This document shows, one piece after another, positions 1 to 6,452 of a stretch of DNA of 12,434 nt. The DNA is from Kiritimatiellia bacterium. GTDB taxonomy: Bacteria; Verrucomicrobiota; Kiritimatiellia; SLAD01. The stretch lies in assembly GCA_007128275.1 (NCBI GenBank), contig SKXR01000067.1, positions 1 to 12,434 on the forward strand, in the 5' to 3' direction. The notes under the pieces were generated by a model. The model saw only the letters and a list, made by a program, of their open reading frames with translations. It was not told where the DNA came from and did no database searches. A program made the translations under genes and the position numbers. The number at the start of each line of letters is the position of its first letter. Position 1 is the stretch's first letter.

Positions 1-1
1 G

Positions 2-109
2 GATGTCGAAACGAAGGGCTCCTACTACCTCAACAGGGAACTGCGCGAGGAAAGCAAGTTTCCGCTATCGAACTACGGCGCCGGGGCCGGTGTCGCGTAC
101 GCGTTCTGA
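2..109 (+). CDS. C-terminal end of a probable outer-membrane beta-barrel protein (5' partial)
   Basis: An open frame enters from the left edge at base 2 and stops at TGA 107-109, giving the last 35 residues of a protein. It ends in ...AGVAYAF: a terminal Phe, with Tyr at -3 and Val at -5. This alternation of aromatic and hydrophobic residues ending in Phe is the C-terminal signature recognised by the BAM complex in outer-membrane beta-barrels. The preceding NYGAGAG stretch also reads like a short periplasmic turn before the last strand. Nothing upstream is visible, so the family (porin, TonB receptor, autotransporter or outer-membrane assembly factor) cannot be given. The last 37 bp overlap the 3' end of the minus-strand serine hydrolase gene. 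Because only the tail is available, this rests on the C-terminal signature and the open frame; it could be a chance frame. Confidence 0.5.
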   Translation, partial: DVETKGSYYLNRELREESKFPLSNYGAGAGVAYAF

Positions 110-1191
110 TTTCCTGCCAGCGCGGCACGGATCAGTTCCGTCGCCCGCTCGCATAGTTCCTTGTTTCCGCTGATCCGGGTGTTGAGCCATACCACCACCA
201 TGTCATACCCCGGAATGACCCATAGCTTGTGTCGATGCACGTGGCCGTCCGCCACGAACGTGTCGGGCGGCAAAGCGGGATAGAGCGGTGCCGCCACCCC
301 GTCGGGCTGGTTCACCCACCAGTTGAAGCTGTAATACCCGGGACCTTCCTCAAGCAAATCCTTCCCGTCGGGACCGCGCCCGCCTAGGCTGCGCTGCCCC
401 GGAAGCATTGGCGCCTCTTCCCCCCTCGTGCGGGGCAGGTCGGCGGGCACGGGATGGCTCACCATCAAATCCACATACCGCGCTTCCAGGATCTGCTCGT
501 CATTCCACCGACCGCGTTGCAGATAGAAAACGCCCAGCTTGGCAAAATCGCGCGTGGAAATCGCCAGCCGACCAGCGTGACTTGCGTGGAAGGAAAATTG
601 GTCCTGAAACCCCAACGGCTGCGCCAGCCTGTTGCGCAAGAGGCCCGTCCCGTCGCGTTGAAAAACGAGATCGGTTAATACGTCATAGTAATAGGCCAGG
701 GCATAATCGTTGTAGGCCCAGGCGGCGCCCGGGGTTTCCGTGTGGCCGTACCCCGACGTTTGCGACGCCAGATGGCGAAAGGTTATGCGCTGATCCTTCC
801 TGCCCGGCAATTGCTTCAAGCGAGGATCAACCTTCACGACCGGGTCATCGATGCTCTTTACACGGCCTTCCTGCAGGGCAAACATCAACAGCGTGCTGAT
901 CACCGGTTTGCACGCCGACGCCACATCCACGGGCCGTGACGGATCACCCCACGAATAGACCAGCCGTCCGTCACGCACGACCACACCGTGTCCCTGCACC
1001 AAGGCGGCCAACGCGTCCAGCGCCGACTCATCCAGTCCCACATCCGCGGGAGACGCCACGTTCCATGGTTGTGGAATTATCTCGGACGCTTCGGGAGGCA
1101 GGTCCACTTCATGGCGTTCGCTGCAAGCCGTCAGGGCGGTTACCGCCAACCCAAGACCCAGCGACAGAAACCATGTGCATGTGCGATTCAT
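73..1191 (-). CDS. Serine hydrolase lipoprotein, beta-lactamase/CubicO (class C) family
   Basis: A protein of 372 residues from ATG 1191; the frame can be extended six codons to a TTG at 1209, but ATG gives the cleaner signal peptide. Residues 1-23 form a lipoprotein signal (basic N-terminus, hydrophobic core, lipobox LTAC with Cys23), so the enzyme should be lipid-anchored and face the periplasm or outer membrane. Motifs of the serine beta-lactamase-like/DD-peptidase fold are present: SACK (S92xxK95, catalytic Ser and Lys), a QTSGYG segment matching the family's HTSGL block, and YND (Tyr160), the YxN-equivalent seen as YND in one CubicO subgroup. The third motif (KTG/HxG) is unclear; HVHRHKLWVIP is the likely region. 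Substrate unknown: these proteins are esterases, amidases or D-peptidases, rarely true beta-lactamases. The gene is divergent from the polysaccharide operon and need not belong to it. No Shine-Dalgarno sequence is seen. Confidence 0.85.
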   Translation of the reverse strand: MNRTCTWFLSLGLGLAVTALTACSERHEVDLPPEASEIIPQPWNVASPADVGLDESALDALAALVQGHGVVVRDGRLVYSWGDPSRPVDVASACKPVISTLLMFALQEGRVKSIDDPVVKVDPRLKQLPGRKDQRITFRHLASQTSGYGHTETPGAAWAYNDYALAYYYDVLTDLVFQRDGTGLLRNRLAQPLGFQDQFSFHASHAGRLAISTRDFAKLGVFYLQRGRWNDEQILEARYVDLMVSHPVPADLPRTRGEEAPMLPGQRSLGGRGPDGKDLLEEGPGYYSFNWWVNQPDGVAAPLYPALPPDTFVADGHVHRHKLWVIPGYDMVVVWLNTRISGNKELCERATELIRAALAGNQNAYATPAPAP

Positions 1192-1288
1192 AAGCGTGTC
1201 ATAGTGCAATGCGCGCGGCCCTTTTACAATCCCTGAAGGGGCAAAATGTATTGACCCTCTTCTTCAAGCCATGCACCCTACTGCAAGT

Positions 1289-1317
1289 TCGACATGACTC
1301 TAAAACATCTTCATAAA
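1289..1317 (+). promoter_or_regulatory. Candidate sigma-70-type promoter for the epimerase-asnB operon
   Basis: TCGACA (1289-1294, 5 of 6 matches to TTGACA), a 17-bp spacer and CATAAA (1312-1317, 4 of 6 to TATAAT). Transcription would start near 1324, only about 5 nt before ATG 1329, which would fit the lack of a visible Shine-Dalgarno sequence there. Consensus matching by eye only. Confidence 0.3.
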
Positions 1318-1328
1318 GCGTGCTTTAT

Positions 1329-2315
1329 ATGAAAATTCTGGTCACCGGAGGAACCGGCTTTACGGGAAGCCATCTGGTCAAACGACTCTTGGCCAAAGGA
1401 CACGAAGTGCTTTCGCTGGATAATCAGCGGGGCATTGTTTACGACGAATTAACGTCGTTGGGCGCGAAGATCACGCTCGGCAGTGTAACGGACCGCGCCG
1501 TCCTTGAAACGCTTGTACCCGGCTGTGACGTGGTTTATCACCTGGCCGCCTCGTTCCGCAAGGTGAACCTGCCCAACCGCGTCTATCATGAGACCAACGT
1601 GGGCGGCACACGCAGTCTGCTGGAACTGTGCGAAACGCATCAGGTGCCCAAGGTGGTGTATTGCAGCACGCAAGGCGTGCATGGCGACATCAAGAACCCG
1701 CCCGGCAACGAAGACAGCCCCATCGCTCCGGAAGACTATTACCAGCAGACCAAGTATGAGGGGGAACTGGTGGCGCAGGAATTCATCCAGAAAGGCATGG
1801 ACATCACCATCCTCCGCCCCACGGCAATTTACGGGCCCGGCGATCCCGGCCGATTCTTGATGCTGTTTCGCCAGGTCAAGAAAGGCTCGTTCCCTTTTTT
1901 CGGATCCGGCCAAACGTATTATCACCCGCTCTACGTGGAAAACTTCATCGACGCCTTTGAATTGGCGGCCTCAAAGCAGGAAGCCAAAGGACAAACCTAC
2001 CTGATTGCGGACGACCAGTTTTACTCGATCAAACATATCGTCAAGGAGATTGCGGACATCATGCAGGTCAATCTCAAGATGCCCCAATATCCCTTCTGGG
2101 CCCTGTACGCCGTGGCCACGGTCGTCGAGCTGATCTACAAGCCGCTACCCGCCGAACCGCCCCTGTTCCGGCGTCGCGCGGACTGGTACCGCCAGGTGCG
2201 GGCGTTCTCCATCGACAAGGCCCGGTCGGAACTGGGCTACGCACCCAAGGTCGGCTTGCGCGAAGGGCTGACGCGCACCTACGAATGGTATCGGGCCAAC
2301 GGCTATCTGGACTAG
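1329..2315 (+). CDS. NAD(P)-dependent sugar epimerase/dehydratase (extended SDR)
   Basis: A cytoplasmic protein of 328 residues of the extended short-chain dehydrogenase family, probably acting on a nucleotide sugar. The N-terminal Rossmann motif TGGTGFTG (residues 6-13) binds NAD(P). Asp31 after the second beta-strand favours NAD. The catalytic set is visible as S113 (YCST) and Y138-x-x-x-K142 (YQQTK), followed by the substrate-side block ILRPTAIYGPGDPGRF. The C-terminal part (FWALYAVATVVELIYKPL...) has a semi-hydrophobic segment like that of 3beta-HSD/sterol-dehydrogenase-type relatives, so a non-sugar substrate is not excluded. I chose ATG 1329 over the GTG at 1320 because MKILVTGGTG is the usual start of the fold. 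It is the first gene of the run with asnB (36-bp gap), acyltransferase and flippase-like protein, which points to surface-glycan precursor synthesis. The exact reaction (4-epimerase, dehydratase or reductase) cannot be read from the sequence. Confidence 0.88.
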   Translation: MKILVTGGTGFTGSHLVKRLLAKGHEVLSLDNQRGIVYDELTSLGAKITLGSVTDRAVLETLVPGCDVVYHLAASFRKVNLPNRVYHETNVGGTRSLLELCETHQVPKVVYCSTQGVHGDIKNPPGNEDSPIAPEDYYQQTKYEGELVAQEFIQKGMDITILRPTAIYGPGDPGRFLMLFRQVKKGSFPFFGSGQTYYHPLYVENFIDAFELAASKQEAKGQTYLIADDQFYSIKHIVKEIADIMQVNLKMPQYPFWALYAVATVVELIYKPLPAEPPLFRRRADWYRQVRAFSIDKARSELGYAPKVGLREGLTRTYEWYRANGYLD

Positions 2316-2351
2316 AACAACTTTCGCCTCGAATCGGTCAGGGGTAAACAC

Positions 2352-4238
2352 ATGTGCGGCATTGCAGGCTTCAATTGGCAGGACGAGAATCTGATACGGG
2401 AAATGACCGACACCCTCGCGCATCGGGGGCCGGATCAGCACGGGGCGTACACCACCCCGGACATATCCCTGGGCCATCGTCGCCTGAGCATTATCGACCT
2501 GAGCGATCACGGCCGTCAACCGATGGGCAACGAGGACGGCTCCATCCAGGTCGTGTTTAACGGCGAGATCTACAACTTCCCCGAAGTCCGCGCAGATCTC
2601 ATCGCCAAAGGCCACCAATTCCAGAGCCACTCGGACACGGAAGTCATCGTCCACGCCTACGAGGAATACGGTCTCGACTGTGTCCATGCGTTGCGCGGCA
2701 TGTTCGCCTTCGCTTTGTGGGACAACAACATCAAGCGACTATGGCTGGTCCGTGATCGGATCGGCATCAAACCCCTTTATTATTACCTAAAGAACGGGAA
2801 ACTGCTTTTCGCCTCCGAGATCAAGGCCATCCTGCAAACGCCGTACGTTTCGCGCACCATGAACGAGCAGGCCTTCTATGATTACATGGGATTTGAGTTC
2901 GTGCCCGCCCCCGCCACCATGTTCAAGGACATCCACAAACTGCCTGCGGGCTATCAACTGATCTGGGAAAAGGGGCACGCGGATATCCGTTCCTACTGGG
3001 ATCTCAGCTTCGCGCCGCGCGAGCTGAAAGGGCGCAGCCGCCAGGATCTCGCCATCGAAGTGCGCGACCTGATGAACGAGTCCGTCAAATCGCACCTGAT
3101 TTCGGACGTGCCCCTCGGCGTCTTCCTGTCCGGCGGACTGGATTCCAGCGCGCTCGTCGCGTTCATGCGTCAACACATACCCGGTCGCCTGCAAACCTTC
3201 ACCATCGGTTATCCCGACAAGACCTTCAGCGAACTGGACTACGCGAAGCAGGTCGCGGACTATCTCGGCACGGAACATAACGTCCTGATGATCGACGACA
3301 TCACCGCCGAAGACATCGAGCAGTCTCTCTGGCATTTTGACGAACCAATGACCGATCTCTCCTCTATTCCGCTCATGAAATTATGCGGTCGAGCCCGTCA
3401 GGATGTGACCGTGTGCCTGAGCGGCGAGGGCGGCGACGAAGTGTTCGCCGGATACGACCGTTTCAAGGCGAGCAAACTGAATCGTTGGTATTCGCTGATC
3501 CCCTCGCCCCTGCGTCGCGGGATGATATCGCCGCTGGTGATGAAACTGCCGGATCAGCGCCAGAAGAAGGGCGCGTTCAACCTGCTGAAACGGTTCGTGG
3601 AAGGATCCGAACTTCCCGCGGAAGGGCGTCACCTGCGCTGGCAATATTTTCTGAACAGAACCCTCTCCGGGAGGCTCTTCAAAGAGGATTTTCTGCGGCG
3701 TGTCAGCGAGGACACCTTCCGTTATGTGCGCGAATACGAAGCGCGCTGCGACGCCGAAGACGCGCTTAACCGGGAACTGTATCTCGACACCCGCTTCATG
3801 ATGGCCGACAGCGTCCTGATGAAAGTGGACCGCATGAGCATGACCCATTCACTGGAAGTGCGCGTGCCGTTGCTCGACCACAAACTGGTTGAGCTGGCCG
3901 CGTCCCTGCCCGGCGGATGGAAACTGCGGGGTCTACGAACGAAGGATATATTCCGGGAAGCCCTGCGCGGCTTGTTGCCCGACGAAATCGTGTACCGCGG
4001 AAAACAGGGATTCAGCCTGCCGATTAAGAACCTGCTTCGCGAACAACTGAAAGACTACATGGTGGATCTACTGCGCGGCTCCGATCTCCTGCGACAATAC
4101 ACCCACATGAATTATGTCGAACAATTGATCGAGGAACACTGCTCGAAGAAGCACAATCATAACCACGTGCTCTGGGGCTTGATGAACATGGCCATCTGGC
4201 ATCATAAGTTTATTGAAGCGACACACGTGCGGAGATAA
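2352..4238 (+). CDS. asnB: Asparagine synthetase B-like amidotransferase (glutamine-hydrolysing)
   Basis: A protein of 628 residues covering both domains of the family. The N-terminal class II glutaminase starts MCGIAGF; Cys2, exposed after Met removal, is the nucleophile that releases ammonia from glutamine. AHRGPD (23-28) and FNGEIYN (69-75) are the conserved glutamine-site blocks. The C-terminal ATP-pyrophosphatase domain carries the PP-loop SGGLDSS (260-266) and LSGEGGDEVFAGYDR (356-370), where the aspartyl-type acceptor is adenylated and amidated. A Shine-Dalgarno AGGGG (2340-2344) lies 7 bp before ATG. Length and domain order match classic AsnB. In exopolysaccharide operons, paralogues of this family (for example the exosortase-associated amidotransferases) probably amidate a uronic acid or another carboxylated sugar rather than make free asparagine. 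The neighbours here (epimerase, acyltransferase, flippase-like gene 3 bp and further downstream) favour that role, but housekeeping asparagine synthesis cannot be excluded. Confidence 0.95.
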   Translation: MCGIAGFNWQDENLIREMTDTLAHRGPDQHGAYTTPDISLGHRRLSIIDLSDHGRQPMGNEDGSIQVVFNGEIYNFPEVRADLIAKGHQFQSHSDTEVIVHAYEEYGLDCVHALRGMFAFALWDNNIKRLWLVRDRIGIKPLYYYLKNGKLLFASEIKAILQTPYVSRTMNEQAFYDYMGFEFVPAPATMFKDIHKLPAGYQLIWEKGHADIRSYWDLSFAPRELKGRSRQDLAIEVRDLMNESVKSHLISDVPLGVFLSGGLDSSALVAFMRQHIPGRLQTFTIGYPDKTFSELDYAKQVADYLGTEHNVLMIDDITAEDIEQSLWHFDEPMTDLSSIPLMKLCGRARQDVTVCLSGEGGDEVFAGYDRFKASKLNRWYSLIPSPLRRGMISPLVMKLPDQRQKKGAFNLLKRFVEGSELPAEGRHLRWQYFLNRTLSGRLFKEDFLRRVSEDTFRYVREYEARCDAEDALNRELYLDTRFMMADSVLMKVDRMSMTHSLEVRVPLLDHKLVELAASLPGGWKLRGLRTKDIFREALRGLLPDEIVYRGKQGFSLPIKNLLREQLKDYMVDLLRGSDLLRQYTHMNYVEQLIEEHCSKKHNHNHVLWGLMNMAIWHHKFIEATHVRR

Positions 4239-4241
4239 ACC

Positions 4242-4988
4242 ATGACCGACGCGCCGGCCGACTACAAAATAAAAGGCGTCCTGAAAGACGAGAAGAAGTC
4301 CGCCTTCCGCAAATACCGGGACATCTATTACGGCAATACGTCATTGGGGTACGTCATCAAGTCCGAACTGATCGTCACCCTCACGGCCGGCGTGTCCGGC
4401 GCGCTCGGCCTGTTCCTGCGCCAGATCCTGTATCCCCGCCTCTTCAAATCGTGCGGACGCAAGGTCGTGTTCGGCAAGAACCTGACCCTCCGGCACGCGC
4501 ACAAGATCACGTTGGGCGACCGCGTCGTCCTGGATGACAACGTGGTCGTGGATGCCAAGGGCGAATCAAACGAAGGCGTTTCGCTCGGCGACGACGTGTA
4601 TGTCGGGCGCAACACCATCATCTACTGCAAGAACGGCGATATTGCCATCGAACGGGCCGTCAACATATCGTCCAACTGCCAGATTTACTCCTCCAACAAA
4701 CTCACGCTGGAACGACAGAGCGTCATCGCCGCCTACACGTATATCTTGAGCGGCGGCCAGTACGATTACAAGGACCGGACCAAGACGTTCGCGGAACAAA
4801 GCGGCATGGTTACGCGCGGCCCGACCACGGTGGGACCGAACTGCTGGCTCGCGGCGGGCGTGGTGATCGTGGACGGCGTCACCGTAGGCGAACATTGTGT
4901 GATCGCCGCGGGGGCGGTCGTCACCGACGATATTCCGCCGGACAGCCTCGCCGCAGGCACGCCGGCGAAGGTGTTGAAATCCATTTGA
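4242..4988 (+). CDS. Acyltransferase with left-handed parallel beta-helix (hexapeptide repeats)
   Basis: A protein of 248 residues. Residues 1-40 are polar; 42-68 (LIVTLTAGVSGALGLFL...) are hydrophobic and may rest on the membrane. From about residue 75 the chain consists of imperfect hexapeptide repeats ([LIV]-G-x-x-x-x): FGKNLTLRH, LGDRVVLDDN, LGDDVYVGRN, then VGPNCWLAAGVVIVDGVTVGEHCVIAAGAVV, ending in the family-typical AAGTPAKVLKSI. This is the LbH fold of LacA/WbbJ/WcaF-type O- or N-acetyltransferases, which use acetyl-CoA or another acyl-CoA and work as trimers. A Shine-Dalgarno GGAG (4231-4234) sits 7 bp before ATG, only 3 bp after the asnB stop, so the two are translationally linked. 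It probably acylates a sugar of the glycan made by this operon. The acyl group and acceptor cannot be told from the sequence. Confidence 0.9.
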   Translation: MTDAPADYKIKGVLKDEKKSAFRKYRDIYYGNTSLGYVIKSELIVTLTAGVSGALGLFLRQILYPRLFKSCGRKVVFGKNLTLRHAHKITLGDRVVLDDNVVVDAKGESNEGVSLGDDVYVGRNTIIYCKNGDIAIERAVNISSNCQIYSSNKLTLERQSVIAAYTYILSGGQYDYKDRTKTFAEQSGMVTRGPTTVGPNCWLAAGVVIVDGVTVGEHCVIAAGAVVTDDIPPDSLAAGTPAKVLKSI

Positions 4989-4990
4989 CC

Positions 4991-5965
4991 ATGAAGGCCA
5001 AACGCTTCTTGTTACCATTGCGCGTCCTGATCAGTGTCGGACTGATCTTCTTTCTTTATCGCCGTGTTGATCTGGCGGAATTCGTGGAGGTATTCACCAC
5101 GCTCCGCGCGTGGCCGTTGATCATGCTGTTCGCCCTTCTTTTCTTCAACACTGCCATCAGCGCCCTGAAGTGGAAGATGCTGCTCAAGGCGGACGGCATC
5201 GATATTCCTTGGCGCACCCTCACCGCCAGCTATCTGGTCGGCACATTCTTCAATATGTTTCTACCGTCCAACATCGGCGGGGACGCGTATCGCGTGTACG
5301 ACGTGGCGCGATTCAGCAAGCGCACGGCGCATTCCTTTGCCTCCGTTCTGGCCGACCGGCTTTCCGGGTTCGTCGCGCTGGTGATTTTTGGCGTGGGGTT
5401 CGGCTTGGCCGGGTTGAGGTTGTTGCCGGACGCGGAGGTCTTGTGGGTGCCCGTGGTCGGTATGGTCGCCCTGTTCCTCGTCATCGGAACGCTTTTCCAG
5501 CAGGGCCTGATCCGCTGGTTCTTCGAGCACACGCCCCTGGCAAAGCTGGGCAAGCTCCGCTCGTTCTCGTTCAAGCTCCTCGACTCGGTGAACCAATATC
5601 GTAAAGCGCCGGGCCTTTTCCTGCGCATCATGCTGGTTTCTTTCCTGTTTCAGTTCACCGTCATTACCTGCATCTACCTGTTGGCGCTCGGCCTCGATTT
5701 CGATATCCCGTTCTTCTACTTCTGCGTGTTCGTTCCGTTTGTCTCACTGATGGAAGCGCTCCCCATTTCCATTTTCGGCCTGGGCATCCGCGACGCCTCG
5801 TACGTCTTCTTCTTCACGCGCGTGGATCTGCCGGAAGTCCAGGCCTTGACCCTGGCCCTCGCGTATGTGGTGGTTAGCTTGCTGTACGCGTTGTCGGGCG
5901 GAGTCATCTTCATGCTCCGACCAGGGCAAAAAGACGCCGGATCCGAAGCCGGACGGCGCGCATAA
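4991..5965 (+). CDS. YbhN/AglD-like integral membrane protein (LPG-synthase TM domain, flippase-like)
   Basis: A 324-residue protein with about eight predicted membrane segments. Signature blocks of the LPG_synthase_TM (formerly UPF0104) family are plain: FFNMFLPSNIGGDAYRVYDV, LADRLSG, and a late E-x-LPIS-x-x-GLGIRD block. Only the membrane half is present; the C-terminal catalytic domain of MprF is absent. Such stand-alone members are often found beside glycosyltransferases and are thought to help move or bind lipid-linked sugars, but their activity is not settled. ATG 4991 follows the acyltransferase stop by 2 bp. No Shine-Dalgarno sequence is at a useful distance (GAAGG at 4967-4971 is too far), so it probably relies on translational coupling. 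The frame is open upstream to 4895, but that stretch duplicates the coding part of the previous gene and is not used. It is the last gene of the operon and ends in a hairpin-rich region. Confidence 0.87.
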   Translation: MKAKRFLLPLRVLISVGLIFFLYRRVDLAEFVEVFTTLRAWPLIMLFALLFFNTAISALKWKMLLKADGIDIPWRTLTASYLVGTFFNMFLPSNIGGDAYRVYDVARFSKRTAHSFASVLADRLSGFVALVIFGVGFGLAGLRLLPDAEVLWVPVVGMVALFLVIGTLFQQGLIRWFFEHTPLAKLGKLRSFSFKLLDSVNQYRKAPGLFLRIMLVSFLFQFTVITCIYLLALGLDFDIPFFYFCVFVPFVSLMEALPISIFGLGIRDASYVFFFTRVDLPEVQALTLALAYVVVSLLYALSGGVIFMLRPGQKDAGSEAGRRA

Positions 5966-5973
5966 CCTTTACC

Positions 5974-6009
5974 CCCTTCCTTGGGAGGGACGTCCTCCGC
6001 AGGTGGACG
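5974..6009. repeat. GC-rich double hairpin just after the membrane-protein stop codon
   Basis: Two adjoining stems lie 9 bp after the stop at 5965. CCCTTCC (5974-5980) can pair with GGGAGGG (5983-5989) through one G-T wobble and a very tight turn. CGTCCTCC (5991-5998) pairs with GGTGGACG (6002-6009) around a GCA loop, with one T-T mismatch. It may act as a transcription stop or 3'-end stabiliser, or be one copy of a dispersed GC-rich repeat. There is no following run of T, so a standard Rho-independent terminator is not claimed. Confidence 0.5.
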
Positions 6010-6036
6010 GGGAGGGTTCTTCGGGCATGCCACCCG

Positions 6037-6354
6037 CATATTCACCACCGACACTATTTGTCATCTGATCTGACGATCGTCAATCTGAATGACCAAATAG
6101 GCGTACTTGAAGGGACAGGCAACTTCCCACGCGCACATTCACCACCGACACTATTTGTCATCTGATCTGACGATCGTCAATCTGAGTGACCAAATAAGCG
6201 TACTTGAAGGGACACGTACTTGAAGGGACAGGCAACTTCCCACGCGCACATTCACCACCGACATCATTTGTCATCTGATCTGACGATCGTCAATCTGAAT
6301 GACCAAATGAGCGTGCTTGAAGGGTCGGCTTGAAGGGCTTGAAGGGACAGGCAA
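6037..6354. repeat. Three tandem copies of a ~97-bp palindrome-bearing repeat
   Basis: Copies run 6037-6133, 6134-6246 and 6247 to about 6354, with only a few substitutions between them. Each unit begins with a TTCACCACCGACA block. It then carries a 43-bp dyad whose centre is the perfect palindrome TGACGATCGTCA (6071-6082, 6168-6179, 6281-6292), framed by ATTTGTCAT on the left and ATGACCAAAT on the right (ATTTGTCAT is near-complementary, with one extra base). The unit ends in a CTTGAAGGG tail and GACAGGCAAC. The offsets are 97 and 113 bp; the 16-bp excess in copy 2 is one more CTTGAAGGG unit. Each core holds two GATC sites. The unit could be a REP/RIME-like dispersed element or an operator-like array; dispersal elsewhere cannot be judged from this window. 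Confidence 0.9.
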
Positions 6355-6370
6355 CGTCACGCAAGTCGTT

Positions 6371-6445
6371 GACTTCCAACGATTGGAAGTCGAGGGGCAA
6401 TCCGCTTCCAACGATTGGAAAACCGGCGCGCCTCCATGGATGGAG
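6371..6445. repeat. Cluster of three short palindromes (TTCCAA-CGA-TTGGAA family)
   Basis: TTCCAACGATTGGAA occurs twice, at 6374-6388 and 6406-6420. The first is extended to 9-bp arms, GACTTCCAA (6371-6379) and TTGGAAGTC (6383-6391). A third, related inverted repeat, CTCCAT-GG-ATGGAG, lies at 6432-6445, starting its right-hand end only 7 bp beyond the deacetylase stop codon. The spacing is 32 and 26 bp. They may serve as 3'-end hairpins for the minus-strand operon or as protein-binding sites; no T-tract follows them. Confidence 0.75.
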
Positions 6446-6452
6446 TGCGTCC

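Larger units (their letters stand above)
5966..6452. other. Gene-free convergent intergenic region, 487 bp, packed with hairpins and repeats
   Basis: No coding sequence is supported here; the short open frames in it change with repeat copy and have no start signals or family features. It holds, in order, a GC-rich hairpin pair (5974-6009), a small GGCATGCC palindrome (6024-6031), three tandem copies of a long palindrome-bearing repeat (6037-6354) and three small inverted repeats (6371-6445). It separates two converging operons, so its structures could end or protect both transcripts. No T-tract typical of an intrinsic terminator is seen after any of the hairpins. Confidence 0.8.

Noticed and set aside
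1192..1209. TTG start for the serine hydrolase
   Set aside because: It adds six residues ahead of a normal lipoprotein signal that begins at ATG 1191.
6037..6354. CRISPR-like array
   Set aside because: Only three units, about 97-113 bp each, nearly identical throughout with no unique spacers, and no cas gene in the window.
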